Positions 6,873 to 16,891 of a DNA stretch of 64,000 nt are shown one piece after another (the first letter of the stretch is position 1; every line of letters begins with the position of its first letter). The translations under genes were made by a program, and so were the position numbers. A model generated the notes under the pieces. The model made no database searches and was not told the DNA's origin. It saw only the letters and a program-made list of their open reading frames with translations. The stretch comes from Pseudomonas sp. BGI-2 (lineage in GTDB: Bacteria; Pseudomonadota; Gammaproteobacteria; Pseudomonadales; Pseudomonadaceae). The DNA lies in assembly GCF_004310295.1 (NCBI RefSeq), contig NZ_SISB01000004.1, forward strand, positions 1 to 64,000. Direction: 5' to 3'.

Positions 6873-9575
6873 TCAGATACTGAGTCGGGACAATTTGATA
6901 TCGGGTTCCTGGCTGACGCTCAGCTGTTCAACGATCGCATCCTGCAGACGGGTGCACAGCAGTGGGTCGGACAGCGGCTGGTTGTTCGCGTCGGTGATGA
7001 AAAACACGTCTTCCACGCGTTCACCGAGGGTCGCAATCTTGGCGTTCTGCAGCGACAGGTCGAACTCGAGGAAGATCGTGCCGATTCGCGCCAGCAACCC
7101 GGGGCGATCCGGCGCGCTGAGCTCCAGCACCGTCACCGGACGCTGAGCGTCGTTGTGGATCGTCACCTGCGGCGCAAATGCGAAATGCTTGAGCTGACGC
7201 GGCACGCGGCGCTGGATGATAGTCGGGTAATCATCCGGGTTGCGCAGGGCTTCGGTCAGGCCGTCGCGGATCTGCTTGACCCGTGCCGGGTTATCACCGA
7301 TCGAGTCGCCGTCAGTGTCGAGCACGATGTAGGTGTCGAGGGTGAACTTGCTGCTGGAGGTGATGACCCGGGCGTCGTGAATGTTCAGGTTGAGCTGGTC
7401 CATCGCGGCCACGGTCACGGCGAAGAAGTCATGCTGGTCAGGTGCGTAGATAAAGATCTGCGTGCCGCCCTCGAATTCGCGCTGGGTGGTTTCCTTGATC
7501 AACACCAGCGGCCCGCCATCGGCCGGTTGCTGGAGGATCGCATCGCTGTGCCAGGCGACGTCGCCGGCAGTGTGACGCAGGAAGTAGTCATCACCCAATT
7601 GCGACCACAGCTGCTCGACATCGTCCGGATCGGTACCGCCGCGCACCAGAATATCCAGGGCTGCGCTCTGGGTCTGACGGATCTGCATTTCGCGGTCCAC
7701 CGGGTTTTCCAGGCCGCGGCGCAAGGCGCGCTTGGTCTCGGTGTAGAGCTGACGCAAGAGGCTGGCGCGCCAGGAATTCCACAGGGTCGGGTTGGTGGCA
7801 TTGATGTCGGCAACGGTCAGCACGTACAGATAATCGAGACGGGTTTCGTCGGCGACGGCTTGTGCGAAATCGTGGATCACCTGCGGGTCGGACAAGTCCT
7901 TGCGCTGGGCGGTGGTCGACATCACCAGGTGGTTCTGCACCAGCCAGACAATCAGGCGGCTGTCCCACACCGGCAATTGGTGGCGCTGGCAAAAGGCTTC
8001 GGCATCCACCGCACCGATTTCCGAGTGGTCGCCATGCCGGCCCTTGCCGATGTCGTGGTACAGGCCGGCCAGGTAAATCAGCTCGGGTTTGGGCAGTTTG
8101 CCCATGAGCTTGCTGGCCAGCGGGAATTTTTCCGACACCTGGGTGTACTGCAACTTGCGCAGGTGCTTGATCAAATTCAGGGTGTGGGCGTCGACCGTAT
8201 AGATGTGAAACAGGTCGTGCTGCATCTGCCCGACAATGAAGCCGAACTCCGGCAGATAACGCCCGAGGATCCCGTAACGGTTCATCCGGCGCAGGTTGCG
8301 GTGGATACCGATCTTGCACTTGAACAGTTCGATGAACAGGCTGGTGTTGCGAATGTCATTGCGGAAATCGTCGTCGATCAGGTGGCGATGCTCACGCAGC
8401 AGACGAATGGTATCGGCGCGTACGCCTTTGATTTCCGGCTGCAGGGCCATCAGCACGAAGATCTCGAGCATGGCGAACGGCGTACGACGGAACACGTTGT
8501 CGTTGCGCGCCTCGATGTAGCCGTCGTGCAACTGGAACCGCGAATTGATCGGCTGCGGCGGCGCTTCGTCTTCCGGGGCGAGGATGACTTCCTCGAAGTG
8601 CTGGATGATCAGGTCGCTGAGCTGGGCAATGCTCATGACCACCCGGTAATACTGCTGCATGAAGTTTTCGATGGTGTGCTTGGCGTCATCGCCCTCGAAA
8701 CCCAGCAGCCCGGCAATCGAACGCTGGTGATCGAACAGCAAGCGGTCTTCGGAGCGACCGGCGAGCATGTGCAGCGCGTACCGGACCTTCCACAAAAACT
8801 CCTGGGACGAGGCCAGCAGGGCGTTTTCGCTTTCGACCAGGAAGCCTTCGCCGGCCAGGGCCCGCAGGTTCAGGGTGCCGTATTCGCGGCGGGCCACCCA
8901 CAGAATCGTCTGAATGTCCCGCAGCCCGCCGGGTGAGCCTTTGACGTTGGGTTCCAGGTTGTATTCGGTGTCGTTGTATTTGTGGTGACGGGCCTTTTGC
9001 TCGGCGCGTTTGGCCAGGAAGAAGTCCTTGCTCGGCCACATGTGCGCGGTGCTGGTGACGTCGAGCATGCGCTGGCGCAGGCGTTCGGGACCGCAGATGG
9101 TGCGGCTTTCCATCAGGTTGGTGACAACCGTCAGGTCGGCGCGGGCTTCAATGGCGCATTCGTCCACGGAGCGAACGCTCTGGCCGACCTCCAGGCCGAT
9201 GTCCCACAACAGCGTCAGAAAACGCTCGATGGAATCACGGAAAACTTCGTGATCGGCGCTGTCCAGCAGGATCAACAGGTCGATGTCGGAATAAGGATGC
9301 AATTCGCCGCGACCGTAGCCGCCGACCGCGACCAGCGCGATGTCGGCGTCTTCGCTCCAGTTGAATTGCTCCCAGGCCTTTTGCAGGATGTTATCGACGA
9401 ACCAGGCGCGATCCTCGATCAACCGGCGAATGTCCCGGCCGCTGCGAAAGCGCTCGTCGAGCACCTCGCGGGCCTGGCGGATCGCCTTCTTGAAGGCCGC
9501 GATCGGGCTTGCCTTCAGGGCCAGTTCAGCCTGGAACTGGCCGCGGTCGAAGAGTTCGGGATCCACCTGCGGCAT
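6873..9575 (-). CDS. glnD: Bifunctional uridylyltransferase/uridylyl-removing enzyme GlnD
   Basis: GlnD is the glutamine sensor that uridylylates PII (GlnK/GlnB) under nitrogen limitation and removes UMP when glutamine is high. The 900-residue protein shows the nucleotidyltransferase signature [15 protein letters not shown] (85-99). A central HD domain with [14 protein letters not shown] near residue 510 carries the UMP-removing activity. Two C-terminal ACT domains follow; the last includes [19 protein letters not shown]. The length is usual. It lies between map and dapC, a standard pseudomonad order. Confidence 0.96.
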   Translation of the reverse strand: MPQVDPELFDRGQFQAELALKASPIAAFKKAIRQAREVLDERFRSGRDIRRLIEDRAWFVDNILQKAWEQFNWSEDADIALVAVGGYGRGELHPYSDIDLLILLDSADHEVFRDSIERFLTLLWDIGLEVGQSVRSVDECAIEARADLTVVTNLMESRTICGPERLRQRMLDVTSTAHMWPSKDFFLAKRAEQKARHHKYNDTEYNLEPNVKGSPGGLRDIQTILWVARREYGTLNLRALAGEGFLVESENALLASSQEFLWKVRYALHMLAGRSEDRLLFDHQRSIAGLLGFEGDDAKHTIENFMQQYYRVVMSIAQLSDLIIQHFEEVILAPEDEAPPQPINSRFQLHDGYIEARNDNVFRRTPFAMLEIFVLMALQPEIKGVRADTIRLLREHRHLIDDDFRNDIRNTSLFIELFKCKIGIHRNLRRMNRYGILGRYLPEFGFIVGQMQHDLFHIYTVDAHTLNLIKHLRKLQYTQVSEKFPLASKLMGKLPKPELIYLAGLYHDIGKGRHGDHSEIGAVDAEAFCQRHQLPVWDSRLIVWLVQNHLVMSTTAQRKDLSDPQVIHDFAQAVADETRLDYLYVLTVADINATNPTLWNSWRASLLRQLYTETKRALRRGLENPVDREMQIRQTQSAALDILVRGGTDPDDVEQLWSQLGDDYFLRHTAGDVAWHSDAILQQPADGGPLVLIKETTQREFEGGTQIFIYAPDQHDFFAVTVAAMDQLNLNIHDARVITSSSKFTLDTYIVLDTDGDSIGDNPARVKQIRDGLTEALRNPDDYPTIIQRRVPRQLKHFAFAPQVTIHNDAQRPVTVLELSAPDRPGLLARIGTIFLEFDLSLQNAKIATLGERVEDVFFITDANNQPLSDPLLCTRLQDAIVEQLSVSQEPDIKLSRLSI

Positions 9576-9620
9576 CGATTGGCTTTCCTATCTATAAGGC
9601 TTTGAACGGCGCGGGTCGGA

Positions 9621-10403
9621 TCAGGCCGAAACGCGCGGGATGGTGTCATCCGCGCGCAGGGTGAAGATCTCGTAACCGGTCTCGGTCACCAACAGGGTAT
9701 GTTCCCACTGGGCCGACAGCTTGCGGTCCTTGGTGATCGCGGTCCAGCCGTCGCCCAATACCTTGGTGTCGGCCTTGCCCTGGTTGATCATCGGCTCGAT
9801 GGTGAAGGTCATGCCCGCTTTGAGCTCCATGCCGGTGCCGGAGCGGCCGTAGTGCAGGATTTGCGGCTCTTCGTGGAACACCTTGCCGATGCCGTGACCG
9901 CAGAACTCGCGTACGACCGAGAAACCGTTCTTTTCAGCGTGTTTCTGGATGATTTCACCGATGTCGCCCAGGCGGCAGCCGGGTTTGACGATTTCGATGG
10001 CCTTGTACATGCATTCTTGGGTGATTTGCGACAGGCGCTCGGCCCAGACCGGCACGGTGCCGACGTGGAACATGCGGCTGGTGTCACCGTGGAAACCGTC
10101 CTTGATGACGGTGACATCGATGTTCAGGGTGTCGCCATCCTTCAGCGGCTTCTCGTTCGGGATGCCGTGGCAGACCACGTGGTTGATCGAGGTGCAGATC
10201 GACTTCGGATAGCCTTTATAGTTGAGCGGGGCAGGGATGGCTTTTTGCTCGTTGACGATGTAGTCGTGGCAGATGCGGTCCAGTTCTTCGGTGGTGATGC
10301 CCGGCTTGACATGTTCGGCAATCATTTCCAGCACATCGGCGGCCAGTTTGCCGGCGACACGCATCTTTGCGATGTCCTCGGGGGTTTTGAGGGTGACGGT
10401 CAT
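9621..10403 (-). CDS. map: Type I methionine aminopeptidase
   Basis: Map removes the initiator methionine from nascent proteins in the cytoplasm. The 260-residue length fits the type I enzyme without an N-terminal extension. The substrate histidine is in VVCHGIPNEK. Metal ligands are in NIDVTVIKDGFHGDTSRMF, CGHGIGKVFHEEP and FTIEPMIN, with the last glutamate in AQWEHTLLVTE. It is divergent from rpsB, with which it shares a roughly 370-base intergenic region, as in many gammaproteobacteria. Confidence 0.96.
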   Translation of the reverse strand: MTVTLKTPEDIAKMRVAGKLAADVLEMIAEHVKPGITTEELDRICHDYIVNEQKAIPAPLNYKGYPKSICTSINHVVCHGIPNEKPLKDGDTLNIDVTVIKDGFHGDTSRMFHVGTVPVWAERLSQITQECMYKAIEIVKPGCRLGDIGEIIQKHAEKNGFSVVREFCGHGIGKVFHEEPQILHYGRSGTGMELKAGMTFTIEPMINQGKADTKVLGDGWTAITKDRKLSAQWEHTLLVTETGYEIFTLRADDTIPRVSA

Positions 10404-10631
10404 ACAGGCTCTCTCTGCGCTCGATGGCGCTTGCTAAAACGAAATGGGCATTGCGCGATCGATCTTCGCGGCCCTGAAAAACGCGATTCTAACAGACGAT
10501 CAGCGCAAATCTGAGCCTCTGTGCATCGCTTCTCTCTATAGATTGGCGCATTCTTGGGCGATTCCAAGGGCGCGGCTGAAGTCGTGCGTCAGGAATTGAG
10601 AATCCGGGTTCCGTTTTTTGCAGCCCTGTGA

Positions 10632-10776
10632 TATAAAATGCGCCGCTTTCCGGGGATACCCCGAGAGGCTTAAATCCACACACGTGTCGACACGATGACC
10701 TGGGTGCCTTCAGCTGATGCTGCTGGTTGGTCATTGGGATACGTGGAGGCCAAACCCGACTTATTAAGGAACTATC
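10632..10776 (+). promoter_or_regulatory. rpsB promoter region and probable S2 autoregulatory leader
   Basis: A TATAAAAT box (10632-10639) lies upstream of a leader of about 130 bases that contains no ORF. The leader includes the small hairpin CGGGGATACCCCG (10651-10663) and further pairing before the AAGGAACTATC ribosome site of rpsB. In gammaproteobacteria the rpsB-tsf mRNA leader is known to mediate feedback by ribosomal protein S2. The position and length fit such a leader, but I did not verify the consensus structure. No convincing -35 box was found. Confidence 0.45.
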
Positions 10777-11514
10777 ATGTCCCAAGTCAACATGCGCGAT
10801 ATGCTGAAGGCCGGTGTGCACTTCGGTCACCAGACCCGTTACTGGAACCCGAAAATGGGTAAGTACATTTTCGGCGCGCGTAACAAGATCCACATTATCA
10901 ACCTTGAAAAAACCCTGCCAATGTTCAACGAAGCTCTGACTTTCGTAGAGCGCCTGGCCCAGGGCAAAAACAAGATTCTGTTCGTCGGCACCAAGCGTTC
11001 CGCTGGCAAGATCGTTGCTGAAGAAGCAGCACGTTGCGGTTCGCCGTACGTCGATCACCGCTGGTTGGGCGGCATGCTGACCAACTTCAAAACCATCCGT
11101 GCTTCCATCAAGCGTCTGCGTGACCTTGAAGTGCAAGCCGAAGACGGTACTTTCGCCAAGCTGACCAAGAAAGAAGCGCTGATGCGCACTCGCGATCTTG
11201 AGAAGCTCGATCGTTCCCTGGGTGGTATCAAGGACATGGGCGGTCTGCCAGACGCTCTGTTCGTTATCGACGTTGATCACGAGCGCATCGCGATCACCGA
11301 AGCCAACAAGCTGGGCATCCCGGTTATCGGCGTAGTCGATACCAACAGCAGCCCGGAAGGCGTTGACTACATCATCCCAGGCAACGATGACGCAATCCGC
11401 GCTATCCAGTTGTACATGGGTTCGATGGCTGACGCAGTAATCCGCGGTCGCAACCACGTTGCTGGCGGCACCGAGCAGTTCGTTGAAGAAGCTCCGGCGG
11501 CTGCAGCTGAGTAA
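10777..11514 (+). CDS. rpsB: 30S ribosomal protein S2
   Basis: Ribosomal protein S2, 245 residues, begins [20 protein letters not shown]. Family landmarks [15 protein letters not shown] and [20 protein letters not shown] are present. It binds late in 30S assembly and needs S1-linked contacts. A Shine-Dalgarno AAGGA precedes the start. It is followed by a strong intrinsic terminator and then tsf, the usual pairing. The terminator probably lowers tsf expression relative to rpsB. Confidence 0.98.
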   Translation: MSQVNMRDMLKAGVHFGHQTRYWNPKMGKYIFGARNKIHIINLEKTLPMFNEALTFVERLAQGKNKILFVGTKRSAGKIVAEEAARCGSPYVDHRWLGGMLTNFKTIRASIKRLRDLEVQAEDGTFAKLTKKEALMRTRDLEKLDRSLGGIKDMGGLPDALFVIDVDHERIAITEANKLGIPVIGVVDTNSSPEGVDYIIPGNDDAIRAIQLYMGSMADAVIRGRNHVAGGTEQFVEEAPAAAAE

Positions 11515-11540
11515 TTGACGCCCTGGCGTTGACTCAGTAA

Positions 11541-11569
11541 GCAAAAAGGGGGCTTGGCCCCCTTTTTGC
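11541..11569 (+). terminator. Intrinsic terminator/attenuator between rpsB and tsf
   Basis: GCAAAAAGGGGGC, a short TTG loop and GCCCCCTTTTTGC form a perfect hairpin with a T tract, 27 bases after the rpsB stop. Partial termination here would reduce transcription into tsf. Confidence 0.85.
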
Positions 11570-11705
11570 CACCTTGAAAACCGGTTGTGAGCGGCGCAGC
11601 TACAGCCTCTGTAACGTGCAGCTGCTAACAAGTGGGTTCGGGAAGAATTGATCGCCCGTTCGATCGGGTGGAATGGTTGAAAACCTATCCAAGAGGAATT
11701 TTGAA

Positions 11706-12569
11706 ATGGCAGAGATTACTGCGGCGTTGGTCAAAGAACTGCGCGAGCGTACTGGCGAAGGCATGATGGACTGCAAAAAGGCCTTGACCAAGGCTGGCGG
11801 CGACATCGAAAAAGCCATTGATGACATGCGTGCTTCGGGCGCCATCAAGGCTGCCAAGAAAGCAGGTAACGTAGCCGCTGAAGGCGCTATCGCTCTGAAG
11901 GAAGACGGTAAATCCGCCGTTCTGCTGGAAGTGAATTCGCAGACTGACTTCCTGGCTTTGCAGGATGACTTCAAGGCATTTGTCGCTTCCAGCGTTGAAA
12001 AAGCGTTCGCTGACAAACTGACTGAAGTTGCTCCGCTGATCGCCGCTCAAGAAGCTGATCGCCTGGTTCTGGTCGGCAAGGTTGGCGAAAACGTCAATAT
12101 CCGTCGTCTGGCTCGCGTTGAAGGTGATGTTGTTGGCGGTTACCTGCACGGCAACAAGATCGGTGTTGTGGTTGCCCTTAAAGGCGGCAGCGTTGAGCTG
12201 GCCAAAGACATCGCCATGCACGTAGCGGCGACCAACCCTGAATTCTTGCTGCCGTCGGAAGTTTCCGCTGAAGCGGTCGAGCGTGAGAAGGGCGTGTTCC
12301 TGACCCTCAACGCTGACAAGATCGCCGGCAAGCCGGAAAACATCGTTGAAAACATGGTCAAAGGCCGTATCAGCAAGTTCCTGGCTGAAGCGAGCCTGGT
12401 TGAGCAGGCGTTCGTCAAGAACCCTGAAATCAAGGTCGGCGAACTGGCCAAGAAAGCCGGTGCTGAAATCGTTTCTTTCACCTACTTCAAAGTAGGCGAA
12501 GGCATCGAGAAGCCGGTCGACAACTTCGCTGAAGAAGTTGCTGCCCAGCTGGCTGCCGCCAAGCAATAA
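11706..12569 (+). CDS. tsf: Elongation factor Ts
   Basis: EF-Ts exchanges GDP for GTP on EF-Tu. The 287-residue protein begins MAEITAALVKELRERTGEGM. The conserved TGEGMMDCKKAL and SQTDFLA motifs mark the EF-Tu-binding N-terminal and core domains. I chose the ATG at 11706 over an in-frame upstream codon at 11673 because the protein then matches the family N-terminus and AAGAGG lies 10 bases upstream. A hairpin terminator follows the stop. Confidence 0.97.
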   Translation: MAEITAALVKELRERTGEGMMDCKKALTKAGGDIEKAIDDMRASGAIKAAKKAGNVAAEGAIALKEDGKSAVLLEVNSQTDFLALQDDFKAFVASSVEKAFADKLTEVAPLIAAQEADRLVLVGKVGENVNIRRLARVEGDVVGGYLHGNKIGVVVALKGGSVELAKDIAMHVAATNPEFLLPSEVSAEAVEREKGVFLTLNADKIAGKPENIVENMVKGRISKFLAEASLVEQAFVKNPEIKVGELAKKAGAEIVSFTYFKVGEGIEKPVDNFAEEVAAQLAAAKQ

Positions 12570-12593
12570 GACGGTTTTTTAACTGTCGCCCTG

Positions 12594-12626
12594 AAGAGGC
12601 TGCCCGCTTACGCGCGCAGCCTCTTT
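12594..12626 (+). terminator. Intrinsic terminator after tsf
   Basis: AAGAGGCTGC and GCAGCCTCTTTT pair across a GC-rich loop, followed by T residues. It ends the rpsB-tsf unit before pyrH. Confidence 0.8.
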
Positions 12627-12778
12627 TCAGATGGGGCACCAATTTTTAATTGGTTTCCCTTTGGAACTGGCTTACAAAGCCATGTTCCGATGGCGCTGAA
12701 GCAGCGCCAAGCTAGAGTGAACGCCAGCTGAAAACAGCTCGCAAAGAATTTTAAAATACGCCGCAGGAGAGATTCGCA

Positions 12779-13522
12779 ATGGCTCAGCAGGGCAGTGGTT
12801 ATCAGGCTCGCTATAAACGCATTCTACTCAAGCTTAGCGGCGAGGCCCTGATGGGCTCGGAAGAGTTCGGGATCGATCCGAAAGTCCTGGATCGCATGGC
12901 GCTGGAAGTCGGTCAATTGGTCGGCATCGGTGTGCAGGTCGGTCTGGTGATCGGTGGCGGTAACTTGTTCCGCGGTGCTGCACTGAGTGCGGCCGGCATG
13001 GATCGGGTCACTGGCGACCACATGGGCATGCTGGCCACTGTGATGAACGCCCTGGCCATGCGCGATGCGCTGGAACGTGCCAATATCTCGGCCATCGTGA
13101 TGTCGGCCATCTCCATGGTTGGCGTGACCGATCACTACGATCGTCGCAAAGCCATGCGCCACCTGAATGCCAAGGAAGTCGTGATCTTTGCGGCCGGTAC
13201 CGGTAATCCGTTCTTCACCACGGATTCGGCAGCCTGCTTGCGAGCGATCGAAATCGACGCCGATGTCGTGCTCAAGGCAACCAAGGTCGATGGCGTCTAC
13301 ACCGCTGACCCATTCAAAGACCCGCATGCCGAGAAGTTCGATCATCTGACCTACGATGAAGTGCTGGATCGCAAGCTGGGTGTGATGGATCTGACGGCCA
13401 TTTGCCTGTGCCGCGACCACAAGATGCCGTTGCGCGTCTTTAACATGAACAAGCCCGGCGCCCTGCTGAACATCGTACATGGCGGCGCTGAAGGGACCCT
13501 GATCGAGGAAGGCCAACAATGA
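12779..13522 (+). CDS. pyrH: UMP kinase
   Basis: PyrH phosphorylates UMP to UDP and belongs to the amino acid kinase fold, unlike eukaryotic UMP kinases. The 247-residue protein shows KLSGEALMG near the N-terminus, GGGNLFRG and [16 protein letters not shown], the nucleotide and GTP-effector landmarks. It is preceded by GGAGAG. It overlaps frr by 4 bases (ATGA), so the pair is translationally coupled, as in the conserved rpsB-tsf-pyrH-frr order. Confidence 0.97.
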   Translation: MAQQGSGYQARYKRILLKLSGEALMGSEEFGIDPKVLDRMALEVGQLVGIGVQVGLVIGGGNLFRGAALSAAGMDRVTGDHMGMLATVMNALAMRDALERANISAIVMSAISMVGVTDHYDRRKAMRHLNAKEVVIFAAGTGNPFFTTDSAACLRAIEIDADVVLKATKVDGVYTADPFKDPHAEKFDHLTYDEVLDRKLGVMDLTAICLCRDHKMPLRVFNMNKPGALLNIVHGGAEGTLIEEGQQ

Positions 13523-14076
13523 TCAACGAAATCAAGAAAGACGCTCAAGAGCGCATGCAGAAATCCCTGGATTCTCTGAACCATGCATTTGGCCAGATTC
13601 GCACTGGCAAGGCACACCCGAGCATTCTGGGTAGCGTGATGGTGCCGTACTACGGCGCAGACACCTCCATCACCCAAGTGGCCAACATCACCGTAAAAGA
13701 CTCCCGCACCCTGCAAGTAGTAGCTTTTGAGCGCAATATGCTTGCCGCTGTCGACAAGGCTATCCAGAGCGCAGGTCTGAACCTCAATCCGACCAATCTG
13801 GGTGAGTTGCTGCTGATCTCCATGCCGGCGCTGACCGAAGAGACCCGCAAAGGTTTTACCAAGCAGGCGCGTAGCGCTGCCGAAGACGCTCGTGTGGCGG
13901 TACGTAACATCCGTCGCGATGCTTTGGGTGATTTGAAGAAGCTGGTGAAAGACAAGGAAATCAGCGAAGACGAAGAGCGTCGTGCCGCTGCCGATATCCA
14001 GAAGCTGACCGACAAGGCTGAGGCTGACATTGATGCGGCCACCAAGCAGAAAGAAGCCGACCTGATGGCCGTATAA
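13519..14076 (+). CDS. frr: Ribosome recycling factor
   Basis: RRF splits post-termination ribosomes together with EF-G. The 185-residue length is exact for the family. The N-terminal helix ([20 protein letters not shown]) and the [10 protein letters not shown] hinge motif are present. So are the C-terminal helical repeats, including [21 protein letters not shown]. It is coupled to pyrH and sits 13 bases before uppS. Confidence 0.98.
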   Translation: MINEIKKDAQERMQKSLDSLNHAFGQIRTGKAHPSILGSVMVPYYGADTSITQVANITVKDSRTLQVVAFERNMLAAVDKAIQSAGLNLNPTNLGELLLISMPALTEETRKGFTKQARSAAEDARVAVRNIRRDALGDLKKLVKDKEISEDEERRAAADIQKLTDKAEADIDAATKQKEADLMAV

Positions 14077-14089
14077 GGGTCGCGTTTTC

Positions 14090-14845
14090 ATGGAAAAGAC
14101 CAAGCAGACTGCGCCGTCCGCGGTGCCGCGCCATGTCGCGATCATCATGGATGGTAATAATCGCTGGGCGAAAAAGCGCTTTATGCCGGGTGTCGCCGGG
14201 CACAAAGCGGGTGTGGATGCAGTTCGCGCAGTGATCGAGGTGTGTGCCGAGGCAGGGGTCGAGGTATTGACCCTGTTTGCTTTCTCCAGTGAGAACTGGC
14301 AGCGCCCGGCCGATGAAGTCAGTGCCTTGATGGATTTGTTCTTCAAGGCGTTGCGTCGCGAGGCCAAGCGCCTCAATGACAACAACATCAGTCTGCGCAT
14401 CATTGGTGATCGTTCGCGCTTTCATCCCGAGCTTCAGGTTGCCATGCGTGAAGCCGAAGCGATGACCGCCGGTGCCAACCGCTTTGTCTTGCAGATCGCC
14501 GCCAACTACGGCGGTCAGTGGGACATCGCGCAAGCCGCGCAGCGTCTGGCGCGTGAGGTTCAGGCCGGGCATCTGCGTCCGGAGGACATCACGCCCGAGC
14601 TGTTGCAGACCTGTCTGGCCACCGGCGATCTGCCGTTGCCGGACTTGTGTATCCGCACCGGTGGCGAACACCGCATCAGCAACTTCCTGCTGTGGCAACT
14701 GGCCTATGCCGAGTTGTACTTCTCCGACCTGTTCTGGCCGGACTTCAAACACGACGCCATGCGTAACGCGCTGGCCGATTTCGCTTCTCGTCAGCGCCGC
14801 TTCGGTAAAACGAGCGAGCAGGTCGAGTCTGGAGCCCGGGTTTAA
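14090..14845 (+). CDS. uppS: Undecaprenyl diphosphate synthase (cis-prenyltransferase)
   Basis: UppS condenses eight isopentenyl units onto farnesyl diphosphate to make the C55 lipid carrier for peptidoglycan and O-antigen. The first family motif HVAIIMDGNNRWAKKR (near residue 14) holds the catalytic aspartate. FAFSSENWQRP and the C-terminal DLCIRTGGEHRISNFLLWQ are also clear. The length of 251 is normal. The stop shares a base with the start of cdsA, linking carrier-lipid and phospholipid synthesis in one operon. Confidence 0.97.
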   Translation: MEKTKQTAPSAVPRHVAIIMDGNNRWAKKRFMPGVAGHKAGVDAVRAVIEVCAEAGVEVLTLFAFSSENWQRPADEVSALMDLFFKALRREAKRLNDNNISLRIIGDRSRFHPELQVAMREAEAMTAGANRFVLQIAANYGGQWDIAQAAQRLAREVQAGHLRPEDITPELLQTCLATGDLPLPDLCIRTGGEHRISNFLLWQLAYAELYFSDLFWPDFKHDAMRNALADFASRQRRFGKTSEQVESGARV

Positions 14846-15651
14846 TGCTTAAACAACGAATCATCACCGCGCTGATCCTGCTGCCGATCGCCTTGTGCGG
14901 GTTTTTCCTGCTCGAAGGCACAGGCTTTGCGCTGTTCATCGGGCTGGTCGTGACCCTCGGTGCGTGGGAGTGGGCTCGCCTGGCAGGCTTTAACGCCCAG
15001 CCGATTCGCGTTGCCTATGCGGTTGTGGTCGCATTGATGCTGTTTGTCATGCACATCCTGCCGGGGCTCGCGCCCTGGGTGTTGGGTGCTTCGGTGCTCT
15101 GGTGGGGCGTGGCGACGTATCTGGTGCTGACTTACCCGCGCTCCAGCGAACACTGGTCCAGCACGGCCTGCAAGCTGGTGATCGGTTTGCTGATCTTGCT
15201 GCCGGCCTGGCAAGGTCTGGTCCAGATCAAGCAGGAACCCTTGGGCAACTGGCTGATCATGGCGGTGATGGTGCTGGTCTGGGGCGCCGATATCGGCGCG
15301 TACTTTTCCGGTCGGGCCTTTGGCAAGCGCAAGCTGGCGCCGCTGGTGAGTCCCGGCAAGAGCTGGGAAGGCGTGTATGGCGGCCTGGCGCTGAGCCTGG
15401 TAATCACTGTCATTGTCGGCCTGGTTCGGGACTGGACGGTTGCCGAGCTTTTCAAAGGGTTGATCGGTGCGGCAATTATCGTGTTCATCTCGGTCGTGGG
15501 TGATCTCACCGAAAGCATGTTCAAGCGTCAATCGGGCATCAAGGACAGCAGTAACCTGCTGCCGGGGCATGGCGGTGTGCTGGATCGCATCGACAGCCTG
15601 ACGGCCGCGATCCCTGTCTTTGCCGTGCTGTTGTGGATGGCTGCACCGTGA
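14845..15651 (+). CDS. cdsA: Phosphatidate cytidylyltransferase
   Basis: CdsA converts phosphatidic acid and CTP to CDP-diacylglycerol, the precursor of all membrane phospholipids. The 268-residue protein is strongly hydrophobic, with about eight predicted membrane spans. It carries the family signature near the C-terminus, [13 protein letters not shown] with [20 protein letters not shown]. It lies between uppS and dxr, overlapping both. Confidence 0.96.
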   Translation: MLKQRIITALILLPIALCGFFLLEGTGFALFIGLVVTLGAWEWARLAGFNAQPIRVAYAVVVALMLFVMHILPGLAPWVLGASVLWWGVATYLVLTYPRSSEHWSSTACKLVIGLLILLPAWQGLVQIKQEPLGNWLIMAVMVLVWGADIGAYFSGRAFGKRKLAPLVSPGKSWEGVYGGLALSLVITVIVGLVRDWTVAELFKGLIGAAIIVFISVVGDLTESMFKRQSGIKDSSNLLPGHGGVLDRIDSLTAAIPVFAVLLWMAAP

Positions 15652-16838
15652 GCCGCCCACAACAGATTACCGTTCTGGGGGCGACCGGTTCGATCGGTCT
15701 GAGTACCCTGGATGTGATCGCTCGCCATCCCGAGCGCTATCAGGTTTTCGCCTTGAGCGGTTACAGCCGCCTGAGTGAGCTGCTGGCTTTGTGCGTGCGT
15801 CATACGCCGCGGTTTGCCGTCGTGCCGGAAGCGGGTGCTGCCCGAACCTTGCAGGACGACTTGCGCGCCGCGGGCCTGTCGACCCGCGTGTTGGTGGGAG
15901 AGGAGGGCCTGTGCCAGGTTGCTTCCGATCCCGAGGTCGATGCGATCATGGCGGCCATCGTTGGCGCGGCGGGCTTGCGTCCGACCCTGGCGGCGGTCGA
16001 GGCGGGCAAGAAGATCCTGCTGGCCAACAAAGAAGCGCTGGTCATGTCGGGTGCCCTGTTCATGCAGGCCGTGCGCAAAAGCGGCTCGGTGCTGCTGCCG
16101 ATCGACAGCGAACACAACGCGATTTTCCAATGCATGCCACAGGATTTCGCCCGTGGGCTTGGCGCAGTCGGTGTGCGTCGGATTCTGCTGACAGCCTCTG
16201 GTGGTCCGTTCCGACAGACACCGATGGCCGAGTTGTCGCATGTTTCGCCTGAGCAAGCGTGCGCTCATCCGAACTGGTCCATGGGTCGCAAGATTTCGGT
16301 CGATTCGGCCAGCATGATGAACAAAGGGCTTGAATTGATTGAAGCCTGCTGGCTGTTCGACGCCAAGCCGTCCCAGGTCGAAGTGGTGATTCACCCGCAG
16401 AGCGTGATTCATTCTCTGGTCGACTATATCGATGGCTCGGTGCTGGCGCAGTTAGGCAATCCGGACATGCGCACGCCGATCGCCAATGCCCTGGCCTGGC
16501 CGGAGCGCATCGATTCGGGCGTAGCGCCGCTGGATCTGTTCGCCATCGCGCGCCTGGACTTTCAGGAGCCCGACGAAGAGCGTTTCCCTTGCCTGCGCCT
16601 TGCGCGACAGGCCGCCGAAGCGGGCAATAGCGCGCCGGCGATGCTCAATGCGGCAAATGAAGTGGCTGTCGCGGCGTTTCTCGACGGGCGGGTTCGCTAC
16701 CCGGAAATCGCGAGTATCATCGAGGAAGTGTTAAACCTTGAGCCTGTGGTTGCGGTGGATGATCTCGAGGCGGTGTTCACGGCCGACGCGAAAGCGCGAG
16801 TACTGGCCGGGCAATGGCTGAGTCGTCACGGGCGGTGA
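15648..16838 (+). CDS. dxr: 1-deoxy-D-xylulose 5-phosphate reductoisomerase
   Basis: Dxr (IspC) makes 2-C-methyl-D-erythritol 4-phosphate with NADPH, the committed step of the MEP isoprenoid pathway. I chose the GTG at 15648, which overlaps the cdsA stop (GTGA) and gives a 396-residue protein starting with [16 protein letters not shown]. The longer ATG at 15633 would add five residues inside cdsA. The NADPH fold (GATGSIG), the metal/substrate motif [14 protein letters not shown] and the flexible loop [21 protein letters not shown] (split by proline-rich turns) are intact. ispD and ispF of the same pathway occur later in this window. Confidence 0.95.
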   Translation: MSRPQQITVLGATGSIGLSTLDVIARHPERYQVFALSGYSRLSELLALCVRHTPRFAVVPEAGAARTLQDDLRAAGLSTRVLVGEEGLCQVASDPEVDAIMAAIVGAAGLRPTLAAVEAGKKILLANKEALVMSGALFMQAVRKSGSVLLPIDSEHNAIFQCMPQDFARGLGAVGVRRILLTASGGPFRQTPMAELSHVSPEQACAHPNWSMGRKISVDSASMMNKGLELIEACWLFDAKPSQVEVVIHPQSVIHSLVDYIDGSVLAQLGNPDMRTPIANALAWPERIDSGVAPLDLFAIARLDFQEPDEERFPCLRLARQAAEAGNSAPAMLNAANEVAVAAFLDGRVRYPEIASIIEEVLNLEPVVAVDDLEAVFTADAKARVLAGQWLSRHGR

Positions 16839-16891
16839 GTGCTGCAATACGCTGGCCCATGCAGCACTGGATAGGATTGCGGAGAAAGTAG

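Noticed and set aside
6810-8936. 708-codon open frame on the plus strand
   Set aside because: It lies antisense to glnD, whose 900-residue protein has all expected domains. GC-rich codon use opens long antisense frames in this genome.
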